Assembly: GCF_013377495.2 (NCBI RefSeq)
Contig: NC_066363.1
Span: 122,091,614-122,155,613, forward strand
From: Cygnus atratus
Lineage: Eukaryota; Chordata; Aves; Anseriformes; Anatidae
Reading direction: 5' to 3'
DNA length: 64,000 nucleotides
Both the position numbers and the translations under genes were made by a program. Shown here in pieces: positions 12,770 to 24,363 of this stretch (its first letter is position 1; each line of letters begins with the position of its first letter). The notes below the pieces were generated by a model that saw only the letters and a list, made by a program, of their open reading frames with translations, was not told the DNA's origin and did no database searches.

Positions 12770-15740
12770 GCACAAACAAAGCTTAAAAAGGGATGGATCA
12801 AAGGAAGGAGAAAGGGAAGGCAGAGGGAATATAAGGTTTTGTTTAAAGCAGCACGGAAGCTGCAGGATAAATGTATCCCACTGGGATGTGTTGAACACCT
12901 GTTAAGAAGAGGTTCGGTGTAAGATTGTTGAATAATCTGAATGAAGGCAGTCTCTGTCTCTCTTTAGAGAGAAAATGCTCAGAAAAAAAGTCTCTTCAGT
13001 GTTACAGGTAGACGCTTTGTGTAAATTCATTTAAGCAAGGGAGACAGCTAGCAAATAAGTGAAACTTGTAAAGCTGGCAAGAGGCAAATATGAGGCAGGA
13101 AAAGCACCCACTGACCATGGGGTTTACCTTGAGCTTGGATGTTCAGGCTTGCTTGCATGTGTCCACTCAACTGTACCTCTCTTACACCCCATTAGTAATG
13201 TCCCCACTGCATCAACACTGAGACTTCTGAGATGCTGAAGCAGATCTAAGTGTTTCACACTGTAGTCCTGAAGGTGGCTGTCTATTCTCCTGTGTGGCAC
13301 TTCTGAGGAAACACACACAGTGCTGACCCTAAAGGGAGAAAACACCTCCCATCTCTCAGCCTTCAGAGACCCAAAGAAGGTGTGAGACAGAGGTGACCAA
13401 AGTTGGTGCAAGGTTGGAGATTGAAAGACAGCATGGGACATGGTATAGAGCTCCCTGGTGGTGTTCAGAGGATGCTCACACCCTGGTGAGTGGATCACAC
13501 AGACTGCTTGCCACCATCAGAGCCTGGACACCTCTGGCTGCAGCCGTGAGGGTTTCCAAGTCCATCAGCGCTGACCACTGACTACAGAGCAGGAACACAA
13601 ACACAAAAGGACTCAGAAAGGCCCATCCTATGTATCCAGGAGGGCCAGGACCTCCAAGGAACACTGTCGGGAGTTTGCTTAACTTCTTCAGTGTTAAGAC
13701 ACTTCAAACCCAGTGCCTTCAGGAAGTCCAGAGGTAGATTTCCATCCTCCTCTGTCAGCAATTTGCTCCACACCACTGCAAATCTGTCGCTGGCTGATCA
13801 ACTGTTGGCAAGCCAGATGTCAGCGCTGTGGTGATAGAAGAACATGAAGTCTATTATTGCTGCTTTTCCCACCAAAATCATGGTTAGTCTGAGGAAGTAA
13901 AGCACCCAAATTCTGCTGGGAATATCAACGGCAGAAATATATTAATTGTCTGCCTCTGTCTTCTGTGTGGATTGAAACCTGAGAAAATACTGCCTGGTTG
14001 TTATCCATTCTTTGGACAATCATCAGCATCAAGGTGGGAAATGCCAATTAGTTACAGCCAACAGAGTGGTGAGGACTTCTGGAGTTAACCTGTCTGGTCA
14101 TGAAGAACTGTATTATCTTGCAGTAACGCTAATATCAATGGCATGTCTGCCTTGTTGTTACTCAAGACAGCAAGGTGACCATATTTTGCGTCAGCTCCTG
14201 GAGGTGGACCTGGATGGAAGAGCATCCGGGAAGAAGTGGCTGCACAAACCTCAGTGGCTGGGGAGCCTGCGCCTGGCTGACTGCTGGTGAGAGTGCTGGC
14301 TGCAGACCTAACTTTTACCCCGATGTCTCTAATGTTTGTACTATGAGACTTGGACCAAGAAGGGAAGAGGACCTCCACCAGGAATAGGAGGATTTAGATG
14401 GTGCTGGCTCACAGGCTTGGTGTAGGCAATCAAGGAGTGCACCTGTCATCACAGGAGCTGGGTCAGGAAAGCAAGGATGTTGCTTCGGAAAAAGCAATTC
14501 AGGGAAGTGCTGTAGTACACTTATCAATCTGTCTATTCACTATTATTATTATGAGAATTTATTAAAAGTTTTAGTTTAAACTTCCTGCCTCTATTTTTGT
14601 AAAGAATCACATAACCGGTAGATTGTGTAACCTAGTGGGTTGTATAAACACAGACATCCCTGCCATTGCGATACAAGGAGTGTGCATGTTAATAAAAGCA
14701 AAAGGTTCAATAGGCAAGGACAAATGACAGAAAATGCCAAAGAGGCCAGACCACTGATTTCCCCTGGGCTCTGGCATCCATACAAGCACAAGAAAGGCAT
14801 GAGCAGGGGCTGTCTGGCCATGCTTGCCTCCATCCCAGGAGTTCCCTGACCCACCAGTCCAGGTAAAAGCACCCTGTGCTTGCTTTGGCTATGGCACATG
14901 ATAGCAGCAATCCAGAGCTAAAGGACTGTTTTGCTCATAGCTCTAGGGGAGATCATTTGGAAGACGTTTTTCCAATAGGATCTCTCTGTTTATGTTAACT
15001 AAAGTTACATTTCAGACACCTGTTTTACCAGTCAACATTTTCACCTCAGTATTTTCTAGGGAAAACAAACAAGCAAACAAACAAACCAAACACTAATTTT
15101 CTTTGGTTGAAAATATTTTGTTTTGAGATTAAATTCAACACGATATTAAAAAATGTGGTAAGGGATGATTTTGAACTTCAGATGATTCGTATGACTCAAA
15201 GTAAGCTACTTCTGAAAAGTTTTGTTTTGCTAGAAAAATGTCATCCTATATAAAATAATAATGGGTGCCCCTCCAGGAAGAATGGAAAATCTGTGAACAA
15301 GCCTTCATTTACATCCATGCTGCTAAGTGGACACATTAGTACTAATGTTAGTGTGAAATCTAGGTTTAATTTATATCACCATCTGAGTAACCAAGCCCAT
15401 ATTCAGGGCACAGACACATCTGCACGAAGACTTCTGTGCCCAAGGTAAAAGGAATTAATGAAAATCTGGCTCACAGGCTAACTGCAGAGAAAATGTGTTC
15501 CCAAAAGGCTGGGGAGGGGGAGATGCATAGCAGAGAGGAGTTGGAAGAGAAAGACAGAGAGAGGGAGAGGGAGGATGTGTGCATTAGGGAAATTGCCAAT
15601 AGGGTGGTTGGAAAAAGATTAATTACAGCAGTAGCAGCATACCAAATACAAAAAGACCGATTACTTGATGGCCCTATACGATGGATTTGTGAAAAAGAAT
15701 GAGATCAAATAGCAAATTCTGCTTTAAAACACAGCATTGG
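12770..15740. other. Unassigned single-copy-looking DNA
   Basis: Short open frames on both strands, none with a recognisable domain. An AAAC-rich run lies at 15063-15091. Confidence 0.5.
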
Positions 15741-15744
15741 CAAT

Positions 15745-15925
15745 CTGTGCTACTCAGCTGACATCAGTGGTGTTACTCCAGGTTTGCACCACTTTCAGTG
15801 AGAGGAATCTGCCTCTGAGTCTCTGACCTGTGCCTAATATGTCACACTCTTTCACTCAGATACCCAGGTGGGTCTCAGGTGTCTCTTTGGAAAGTGGTGG
15901 AATTTTCCCAGTCGATACCAGCTGA
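15745..15925. repeat. Ancient amniote repeat relic
   Basis: 'Tgacatcagtggtgttactccaggtttgcacca' and, further on, 'gataccagctgaggatcacc' form the inverted halves of an old palindromic repeat class common in reptiles (ttcaatggagttacaccagtttacaccagctgaggat-type). Strongly decayed. Confidence 0.45.
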
Positions 15926-15929
15926 GGAT

Positions 15930-17130
15930 CACCTTCTGAAAAGGATGAGATTGTTTTAGTGACATTTGGCTCTGTATTTAATTTCAGCCTCTTGAAAGAT
16001 GGATGCCTCCCTGGTTCTGGTGAATTATCTTTGAGGCTTTATCCTTTCCCACTGAATATTCCCCTGTAGTTTCCCAAGCATGTGTTCCTGGAGAATCTAT
16101 GCGGAAATGTTGAGGGCCTGGTGTAAGTCTGAGAGCAGCAAGTATCCTGATCAGTGAGCCACATGCCAAGTAAGTTTCATGAAGCTAAATGAAAAAGGAG
16201 CTCAGAATTCAAAGGATGGCTGCTCTTCTAATTAACGGTATCTGTGATGTTGCAGTGCACCTTCAAATTACGTGTATGCCTACAGTTCACCAGAGCATCC
16301 ACCCTTCCTTCACACGGCTGATTAATGATTCTTTTGCACATGCATTTGAAGCTTGAAGAGTTTCATTTCCTGATGATAATTTTCTTTATCTCTGCTGTCA
16401 GTGGGGGAGTACTTCTTTGTCCAGGGCAGAACCTGGCAATAGAGGAGTCAGGGCTGTGCCTGATTGCTTACACCTCCCAAACGTGGTAGGGAAGTCCCAA
16501 GGGACACCCTACCTGGTACTGCAGCAGCCTCTAAAACTGGATTTTAGCAAGGGCTAGTGCTCCTGCCTGGGGACACACTCGGATGGAGGTGGGAAGGAAG
16601 GGGAAAACAAGGATGGTGTTGTTGTCTCCAGGTTTCTATACACTGAAGGACTTTTAGGATTACTGGACCACCTTTTGGGGTGAATTGGTGTGTGTAAGGC
16701 ACTCGGGGCATGCTCCAAGCATGCACTGCTTCTCCATTTTTATGGTTTGAACCTTTTGAAGGGAACCGGATCTTCAAGCACAAGGGCATTTCCCTGAATG
16801 CTACCCCATCTTCAGAGACCAAGTCTCCAGGTTGCACCTTGTGAAGACTGTGTTCTCAGACCACTTGGCTCTTCCCAGGGTTTAACATTTCTGTAGGTTT
16901 CAAACCTCCGTGCAAATCTGAATTTTACCCGCAAGCACACAACTTTGCTTGAAGTCCACCAGAGGCTGAACCCTGAGCACAGGCAGCCTCTGGCACATCC
17001 ATGGGGGTCTGCAAGATTTCAGAGGGAGGACCCAGTTCTGCCCAAAGGGGATGATGAAAAAGAGAGTGAAAGATGAGATCTTTTCTCTTTTATTCCTTAG
17101 GACACAAAGAGTTGTTTATTTAAAAGACTG
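15930..17130. other. Unassigned DNA
   Basis: No gene or named repeat can be supported. Confidence 0.5.
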
Positions 17131-17134
17131 GCTT

Positions 17135-17215
17135 AGCATTATTGTAATTTGTTTCACGATGGGTGCCTGGATGTTCCAGCCTGGATCAGGGATCTCTTGT
17201 TCTAAGTACTAATCT
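17135..17215 (-). mobile_element. MIR-type SINE 3' relic
   Basis: 'Attattgtaattt', 'tgcctggatgttccagcctggatcagggatc' and 'ttctaagtact' follow the order seen in the minus-strand 3' portion of amniote MIR-type SINEs (tagtgcctagaggccccag..gatcagggccc..gtgctaggcgct). Confidence 0.45.
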
Positions 17216-20200
17216 TAACAGTATGACTGTAAGTTCGTTTAATACCTGGGTTTATCTGCCTGACTGCCTGATGCTTTTTTTTTTTTTTTTCTTATAAGAT
17301 AAATTTACATTTCAGAGTCCATTCACATGTGCTAACCTAGTTATGAGCCAGTTTCGCTCTTCATGAACTTCCTGCCTACAGGCATTTTTTGTAAATTGCT
17401 GTAATATGATAACTGGAAATCCTTTTTACTATCTCAAAACAGGAAATAAACATCCTGTTGTGAGAAGAGAATTAGAATTACGCATGATACTTCTTTTGTA
17501 ATTTACTCAACTTGATAGCATATATTATGTAGGAAAGACTTTCAGGGCATTAAAGCAAAGATGACCAGCCATAAATCAACTTCTAAGAGAAAGTACGCTG
17601 AATCCCTGTTGACTAGCACTTAGATCATTCTTGTTCAGTTTGAGTGTTGGTAATCTTTTGCTTTAAGGCTAAAGGAGAATTAATGAGAAAACATTTAGAA
17701 ATTCAGCAGATTTTTGGGTCTGCATTTTGCTGATCTTCAGGTGAATGCTTGAATGGTTTGGACTTTTTGTCACATACTGCTTTATGTTTAGAAGGTGTTT
17801 CTTTAAATGTCACAAGTGTCTGCCTGCAGAATGCACCTGGGGTAGTCTTTTGTGAGATGATGTCCCTTTTCAGCAGTGGGCAGAAATCTGAGGTCTTGAG
17901 GTATGTATTCTGCTTTTCGTCCTTGCGTTCTGTGACTGATGTAAATAGAGTTCCTCTTCTCGGTTTTCCTAAATCTGTATTTTTTTTTCTCTGTTGGAAT
18001 AATTGATATGTAATGTCTCTTTCTCAAGAGAACCTTTTCCTTTTCACTTAAATTATTCTTAGTTGCATATATTAATGCAAGATATTCCTGGAGATCGTAT
18101 GAAGGTTTTATTTTAGTTGTCAATAAGAATTTTAAAGAATTGCTTCTCATTTTACACATCTCACTCATCAAGTTAGTGATGAATTTCCATTTAAAAGAGT
18201 AAAAAGCCAGGCACCTTAGTATAATTTCTGAAAAGTATCTTGATGATTTGTGACAGAGGAATGTTACGATATCTCTAAGTTACGTAACATCAGAGAAACT
18301 CTACTAATGTCAATGTTTGGATTTCTGCTGTCATTACTGAGATATCTTTGATATCTCCTCCAAAACATTAGGGCAAATAATCTTTTATGATATTCATTTT
18401 GGAGTGATGCTATATGATTATTTATGAATTTGGAGTTCCTTGCTATAGTAATCATAATATTATGAGAGAAATAATTCCAGTTTTGGCATCCATTTATAAA
18501 CACTGTTCAAATGTTTAAGTGCTTGCAACAGCTGTAGGATGGATTTTTTGGACTCCTTCTTTCTATGCATGATCATGTTTTTATGTTTTGGATAGTTTAG
18601 TATAAATGGTTTTTAGAACAATGACAGTGCACTTAAACAAGGTAATCTTTGAACCTGAAAAGGGGATTATTGGTCTGACTTTATTCAGATGGTGCTGGCC
18701 AAATCAGATCGGAGCTTTTTTTTTTTTTTTTTTTTTTCAGGTAAAAGCTGAGGTTTTTCTTAAAATCCACTTTTTTTTTCTTTTTTTTTTTTTTTTTTTT
18801 CATTTTAAGAATACAATTTCAGTGTTTCACTCAGGCTCATTTTCTGAGAAGTGGCTGGTGGTTAAAGGATAGGTCTATGAGTCAGATATGGTACTTTGAT
18901 CTGATGGCTCCTTTTGAGTCATTCAACTTTGTATTCCCTGACAAGCAATCACATCTCTGCTCCACCACACACCAAGCTGGCCTCAAGTGGGGCAGTGCTG
19001 GGGTAGATGTGTGAATTTGGTGCTAAACCCGTACAACTCTATCCTGCCTCTTAGCATGGCTGATTACAAACTTATAACCACAGCTCTGATTACACAAGCC
19101 ATGTACTAAAAGCTTCTCTCTCCAAAATTTGCAAGACACATCCCACATACCTCAGGGAGCTGGAGCTCTGGGAATGAATGCTTCACAGCAAGGAGATAAT
19201 GATGACTTATCTCCCCACTCTGTTACCAAAGGGAGTGGGTCTGGGCATTCATCTGGTTCCCAAGGTAACCAAGCAATATTGACTTTATCATCCTTTGATG
19301 ATTTGCCTATTGCCACAGCTGGGAACCCAGATTACTCCACAGTCCCCATGGCAGTAGGGTCTCACTGCTGCTCATGAGTGCAAAACACACTTGAACTGAT
19401 CAAGAACCACAGCTGGGCCACTTTGGGCTTATTACCTTGGACTTGTGCCTACAGAGCTCCTGGGCTGGGGTTGGTTCCTGTCTATCCAGCTCAAGAGACA
19501 AGCAAAGCAGATGTATAACTGTCAGCACCTGTAGGTCCCTCAGCTCTGAAATCAGACAAGCTACCAACATCTTCCTTCCTGCACTCACTTGTGAAAGAGG
19601 TTTCTTACACATTAGGAAGCTGTGATTCCTAGTCTTTATTTGCTTAATCTGTGCTTTGACGTATTTTTCAATCATATTCAGAAATGACTGCAACAACAAC
19701 ATGTTGGCATCTTTAAAAGTGGTTAAAGAAGAAGTGTCTCTGCCTTGAGAGTTTTCTGATAAGGCCCCAGTTCTGCATCTTGATGCAAGAGGGCATGCCC
19801 TAACGTCTCTCTGGAACGTCAGACTTGTTCTTCCTTGCGTATGTTTGTCATTTTAAATAACAAAGTATTGTCAGCAGAAGTTTGTTTTGCTCTTTGTATA
19901 AGTGTATAAATGAACACTCCCTTTGAGCTCAGTGGGGTTGAGGTTTCGTTTGTGTAGTTAAGAACTCTAAGGAGGTTCTGTATCTTAGCTAGCATGCGTA
20001 ATGTCACTCTAGAGGTGTAATTGAGTTTTGGTATTTTATTGATATTAAAAATGTTCTGGTGTGCTTTGGATTTATTGGTTACAGCTATTTACACAGTGGC
20101 CATTTTTGTCACCACAATCAGCTCGGTCTGAGATGAGCTTTTGCAGTGTGGAGGTTGCTGAAATCAGTTGCTGATCGGAAATCCCTGTAGCTTCTGCACA

Positions 20201-21399
20201 CATCTGGATAGACAAAGGGGTGAGCTTTCTCTCTTACTCTGAATTTCTCTGAATTAATGCTATTTCGTTTTCACTTTTGTACCCTTTTGCAGATGTTGGA
20301 ACCTCTTTTCCTCCATCTGCCACACCCATTGTTAATGAGATGTATGTTCATGCTGTCCACCTCATCTTTTCTAGCTTTAATGCTGAGAAAGAAATGACAT
20401 CCTCCATCATCGCCATCAGTACTAGCAGGAGAAAGTGCTGGTTTCTTTCCATGGAAGTACAGAGCAATCCTAGTCATTCAGCAAGCTGATTATGCAGAAA
20501 ATCAGTTTTATTTCTTGAAAATAGTTAGTGTGACATCTCAGTGATGTAAATGAGTGTGGCAACGTTGACTCAAAAGGAGCAATGCGGTTTGATTCCATCT
20601 TAGGGTCTGGTCCATGTACTCAGTTGGTAAAGGCTATTCAAATACTTACATAGTAATAACATTAAGGGATGTGCACAAAGTCTAATACAGAATTTGTTGA
20701 CTTCCCCTAGGAAGCCCCCTTTTTTTCCCAACTCACAACAAGTTTCAATGCTCATTTTGTCTCAAATACTGGATTGAGAAAACAAATGTCATTTCATTTT
20801 TTTTCCTGTGAAGTGCTTAAAAAAGGCTTGTCTACGTAAGCATTGCTACTCACTGTTGCATGAGATCAAAGCTGCTCATCTGCATGGCACATGTCCTGCA
20901 ATGTAGGAGGCTGCTGGATGTTAGTTTGCTCACTGAATAGAAAAGCCCTGAGATTTTGCAAGAGGAGGGCGTGAGTCTCCTTGGTGGAATCAGAAAGGGG
21001 ATCTGCTGCTGCTGGTTCCAAGCAGCTATTACATGCATCAGCAGTAAGCCTGAAGTTTTAGGAAGGATCCAGCTTCACTTCATTTCTTCTATAAGGACAG
21101 AAAATACTTCACTAACATACATCATCCATACTTGTGGATCACAGGCTAAATATTGATTGATTCACTTAACAAAATATTCTTTAATTCCAAGAATGCAAAG
21201 AAATGCAGATTTGGGTACAATGGACAGTCAAGAGGCCAAGTTTCAGTGGGCTTTAGATGAGGAAAGGCATAGACAAATCCATAATTCTGTTTTCCATATA
21301 ATGGACTCAAACGTACATGTATCAGCTTCCAAAGGGTCAGTTTCACAAAGCAAAGAACTGTTATGAGTCCCTAAACCAGAGGAATAAACTAGTAAGCAG
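17216..21399. other. AT-rich unassigned DNA with T tracts
   Basis: No gene recognised. T runs lie at about 17275-17290, 18716-18737 (22 Ts) and 18771-18800. The open frame at 19129-19377 has no known domain. Confidence 0.5.
18716..18800. repeat. Two long T tracts
   Basis: T22 at 18716-18737, and a 30-base tract with a single C at 18771-18800, separated by about 33 bases. Confidence 0.9.
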
Positions 21400-22180
21400 T
21401 AAAATGAGAAAGGGTGCAGATAGCTAGCACCACAATTTTAAGGCAAAAAAATGGTGGAAAATTGATTAGGGAAGGAAAATGATACAAGTAGAAATGTATA
21501 GGCAGAACAAAAGGAATTTTACAGGAATTCAGGTATAAAGCCTATCCTAGACATGGTATTAATCCATTTATTAGCTGGTAGAAATCTCAATAATAATGCA
21601 GAAAAAGCAGAATTGTTCAATCAATATTTCTGTTCGGTATTTGGGGAAAAGCCAGATGACTCCAGACAGGAAGATGATGAAATGCTCTCCATTCTAGCAG
21701 TAGCTAAGGGAATGTGTTAAACAGCAGATACTAAAGTTAGATACATTAAAATTAGTGGGTCTGGATAATTTGCATCCAAGATTTTAAGATCGATAGTCAA
21801 GGAGCACTACAGACCATTAATTTTGATTTTTAACAAGCCATGGAGCATTGGGGATGTTCCAGAGGACTACAAGAAAGCTAATGTTGTGCCAATATTTAAA
21901 AAAGGTAAATGCAGTGACCCGAGTAATTATAGGCCTGTCAGCCTGCCTTCGATCCCAGGCAAAATAATGGAATGGCTGATATGGTACTTGAGTAATAAGG
22001 AATTAAAAGAAGGTGATAGAATTAATGACAGTCAGGATGGTTCTTGTCAAACTAACTTGATATCATTTTAAATCAGATTTCAGATGGGGTGATTTAATTT
22101 ACAGTTTTGATGCAATAGATTTGGCTTTCTGTAAGATGTTTGTAAGGCTTGACATTTTGATTATTCATATAGAGGCCAGC
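21400..22180 (+). mobile_element. Decayed L3/CR1-type LINE, reverse transcriptase relic
   Basis: Translation gives recognisable CR1/L3 polymerase text broken by stops. A segment near 21590-21700 resembles the pre-RT 'KAELFNQYFCSVF' region. SVGLDNLHP is near 21757. The best-preserved stretch is 21838-22071, which reads DVPEDYKKANVVPIFKKG, NYRPVSLPSIPGKIME and then SCQTNLISF. The order matches the intact CR1 ORF2 downstream, but this copy is older, AT-rich, lacks the catalytic motifs and is truncated on both sides. It lies in the same orientation just 5' of the young CR1. Confidence 0.85.
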
Positions 22181-22396
22181 TCTGCAAATAGTGATTAAAG
22201 AGAGAAGTTAGGAGGAGCCTAGACATCTGATCTAAAACTGCAATCCTGAAGGTTCAGCTCTGTGGCTGCCCAGAACTGCCTAATCTCCTCGGTTTTCAGC
22301 TGGACAAGTTTCCTAGGCAACTGAGGTTCTGCTTTTGTGCACTCCCAGAAGACACCTCAGTCCTGACAGGGTTGAGTGGTTCGGTATCAATGTCAA
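22181..22396. other. 5' flank of the young CR1, unassigned
   Basis: Sequence between the old L3 relic and the first CR1 unit. It is ordinary in composition and has no recognised gene or repeat. The change to very GC-rich sequence at about 22397 marks the insertion boundary. Confidence 0.5.
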
Positions 22397-22403
22397 TGCC
22401 GGA

Positions 22404-23011
22404 GCGACCGGCTCCGGGGCAGACGCGTGCTGCAGCGGAGCGCGGGATCGGGACAGGCAGGGCTATTTTTCGGGCATCGAGCCTACGTGAGGGAGCCGCC
22501 AGGCACCGGCAGCCCTCGTGAGGGAGGCTGACGAGGCGTAGGCGGAGCCAGCAGCGTCAGCGACAGCGTCAGCGGCGGGCCTTTTAAATCGGGCACCACC
22601 GTCATTTCAGACACCACTTGCCGAGGCGACCGGCTCCGGGGCAGACGCGTGCTGCAGCGGAGCGCGGGATCGGGACAGGCAGGGCTATTTTTCGGGCATC
22701 GAGCCTACGTGAGGGAGCCGCCAGGCACCGGCAGCCCTCGTGAGGGAGGCTGACGAGGCGTAGGCGGAGCCAGCAGCGTCAGCGACAGCGTCAGCGGCGG
22801 GCCTTTTAAATCGGGCACCACCGTCATTTCAGACACCACTTGCCGAGGCGACCGGCTCCGGGGCAGACGCGTGCTGCAGCGGAGCGCGGGATCGGGACAG
22901 GCAGGGCTATTTTTCGGGCATCGAGCCTACGTGAGGGAGCCGCCAGGCACCGGCAGCCCTCGTGAGGGAGGCTGACGAGGCGTAGGCGGAGCCAGCAGCG
23001 TCAGCGACAGC
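22404..23011 (+). repeat. Tandem 222-bp monomers in the CR1 5' UTR (2.74 copies)
   Basis: Units lie at 22404-22625 and 22626-22847, with a partial third at 22848-23011. The start 'gcgaccggctccggggc' recurs at exactly 222-base steps, and by eye I see no difference between units one and two or along the shared part of unit three. Each full unit ends with a doubled 12-mer (cagcgtcagcga / cagcgtcagcgg) and an AT-rich 'cttttaaatc' box (22581 and 22803). Unit three departs from the others inside the doubled 12-mer and runs into unique leader sequence. The arrangement resembles the promoter monomers of mouse L1 elements, where each added unit carries promoter activity. Promoter function here is an inference. 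Confidence 0.95.
22581..22590 (+). promoter_or_regulatory. Possible TATA-like box in CR1 monomer 1 (repeated at 22803)
   Basis: The string 'cttttaaatc' stands out in an otherwise GC-rich, CpG-rich unit. It recurs exactly 222 bases later at 22803-22812. The third, partial unit lacks it, carrying 'cgttcaaagg' in a comparable position. A core-promoter role is inferred from composition and position only. Confidence 0.25.
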
Positions 23012-23224
23012 TCCTCCCCCCGGCCGTTCAAAGGCAGCCCTTAGGGAGCGCGAGCGACCAGGAGCGCGGCGAACAGGGCCGGCAAACAGGGAGTGACGCG
23101 GGGGGAGTGACGCGGCAGTTAGCGAGGCAGTTAGCGCAGGCAGGGCGGGCAGGAAGGGCGGAGCGCTCACACCCGCCCATAGGGACACCTCCTCTAACGG
23201 CACTCTCCCGTCAGCTGGGCTGCA
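23012..23224 (+). other. Unique part of CR1 5' UTR (leader before ORF1)
   Basis: GC- and CpG-rich leader between the last tandem unit and the ORF1 start codon. It includes a short direct repeat, 'gggagtgacgcgg' (about 23090-23114), and a doubled 'gcaggcagggcgggcagg'-like stretch. It contains no convincing coding sequence. An antisense open frame across it is a compositional shadow. Confidence 0.8.
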
Positions 23225-24307
23225 ATGGTCTCCACCAGGCACGGTGCCTGCTCTAGGAAGTCAGTACACACCCAGACCGACTGCCCGTCCAAACATGCGG
23301 CGGTTCAGGTCTCCGGGTGCGGGGAGTGTCTGAGCCTCTTGCTGCCATCGGCGGGAGGCAGAGGGACTGCTTGCGTGAGGTGCGAGCAGGTGGACGACCT
23401 GGTCCGCATGGTGGCGGAACTCAAGGAGGAGGTGCAGAGGTTGAGGGATATCAGGGAGTGCGAGCGGGAGATAGACTGGTGGAGTGACTCCCTGCAGGAC
23501 CGGAGGGAGAGGGACCGGGGTGAGACGCCCCAAAGGGGGGTGGACCCCCTGCCCTGTTGCCATCGGGCAGAGGGAGGGGACCTGCGAGTTGAGGAGGAAT
23601 GGAGACGGGTCCCCTCTCGACCTCGCAGGAGATGCCCTCCCCTTCCGGCGCTGCCTTCCCAGGTGCCCTTGAACAATAGGTTTGAGGCCCTGGAGCTTGA
23701 GATACCGGTGGGTGAGGACGAGGTAGGAAGCCTGCCCAGGAGGATGCCTGAGGTGAGGAAGTTGACTCCATGCCTCAGGACTGCCTCCACCAAGAAAGAA
23801 AGAAGGGTGATTGTTGTGGGCGACTCCCTACTCAGGGGAACGGAGGGCCCTATTTGTCGGCCTGACCCCACGCATAGGGAAGTCTGCTGCCTCCCTGGGG
23901 CCAGGGTCAGAGACGTTACCAGGAAGCTTCCAAACCTGGTTCGCCCCTCTGACTATTACCCGCTTTTGATAGTCCAGGCTGGCAGTGATGATCTTGAAAA
24001 GAGAAGCCTCAAGGCTATCAAACAGGACTATAGGGGGCTGGGACGATTGGTGGAGGGAGCGGGAGTGCAGGTGGTGTTTTCGTCTATCCCTACGGGGGGA
24101 GGGAGAGGCACGGAGAGGACATGGAAAGCTCACGTGGTTAATAGGTGGCTCAGAGGCTGGTGCCAGCACAGAAATTTTGGGTTTTTTCACCATGGGGAGC
24201 TTTACTCGGCACCCGGCCTGATGGCCTCAGATGGGTCCCTATCTCCAAGAGGAAAACGGATCCTAGGCCAGGAGCTGGCGGGGCTCATAGAGAGAGCTTT
24301 AAACTAG
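23225..24307 (+). CDS. CR1 ORF1 protein (CxxC motifs, coiled coil, SGNH-esterase-like), 360 aa
   Basis: First of the two proteins of the CR1 LINE. By family knowledge it is an RNA-binding, self-associating protein of the retrotransposition particle. The ATG has G at -3 and G at +4, a favourable context. Cysteine pairs C32xxC35 and C50xxC53 suggest a small zinc-binding module. They are followed by a heptad-rich coiled-coil segment (about residues 54-82) ending in REIDWW, then a basic, proline-rich linker. Residues about 193-360 form an SGNH/GDSL esterase-like domain: GDSLL at 199-203 (block I serine S201) and PGARVRD from 224 (block II glycine). Block III reads GSDD at 253-256 where the family has GxND. 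Block V reads DGSLS at 336-340 where DxxH is expected, so the catalytic His is absent. The frame is complete with no internal stop. It overlaps the open ORF2 frame from 24145 to its own stop. Confidence 0.92.
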   Translation: MVSTRHGACSRKSVHTQTDCPSKHAAVQVSGCGECLSLLLPSAGGRGTACVRCEQVDDLVRMVAELKEEVQRLRDIRECEREIDWWSDSLQDRRERDRGETPQRGVDPLPCCHRAEGGDLRVEEEWRRVPSRPRRRCPPLPALPSQVPLNNRFEALELEIPVGEDEVGSLPRRMPEVRKLTPCLRTASTKKERRVIVVGDSLLRGTEGPICRPDPTHREVCCLPGARVRDVTRKLPNLVRPSDYYPLLIVQAGSDDLEKRSLKAIKQDYRGLGRLVEGAGVQVVFSSIPTGGGRGTERTWKAHVVNRWLRGWCQHRNFGFFHHGELYSAPGLMASDGSLSPRGKRILGQELAGLIERALN

Positions 24308-24363
24308 GCGAGAAGGGGGACGGGGCTCAAACAAGGCTTGTTGGAGCCGTGCCGGGGGAAACA

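Noticed and set aside
22907..24193. Several antisense open frames of 100-188 codons across CR1 5' UTR and ORF1
   Set aside because: They are shadows of GC-rich CR1 sequence without recognisable domains.
24145..24363. N-terminal extension of ORF2 before the ATG at 24364
   Set aside because: The frame there starts with GTG after a stop and overlaps ORF1 in another frame; the first ATG in that frame is 24364. It is kept only as a frameshift possibility.
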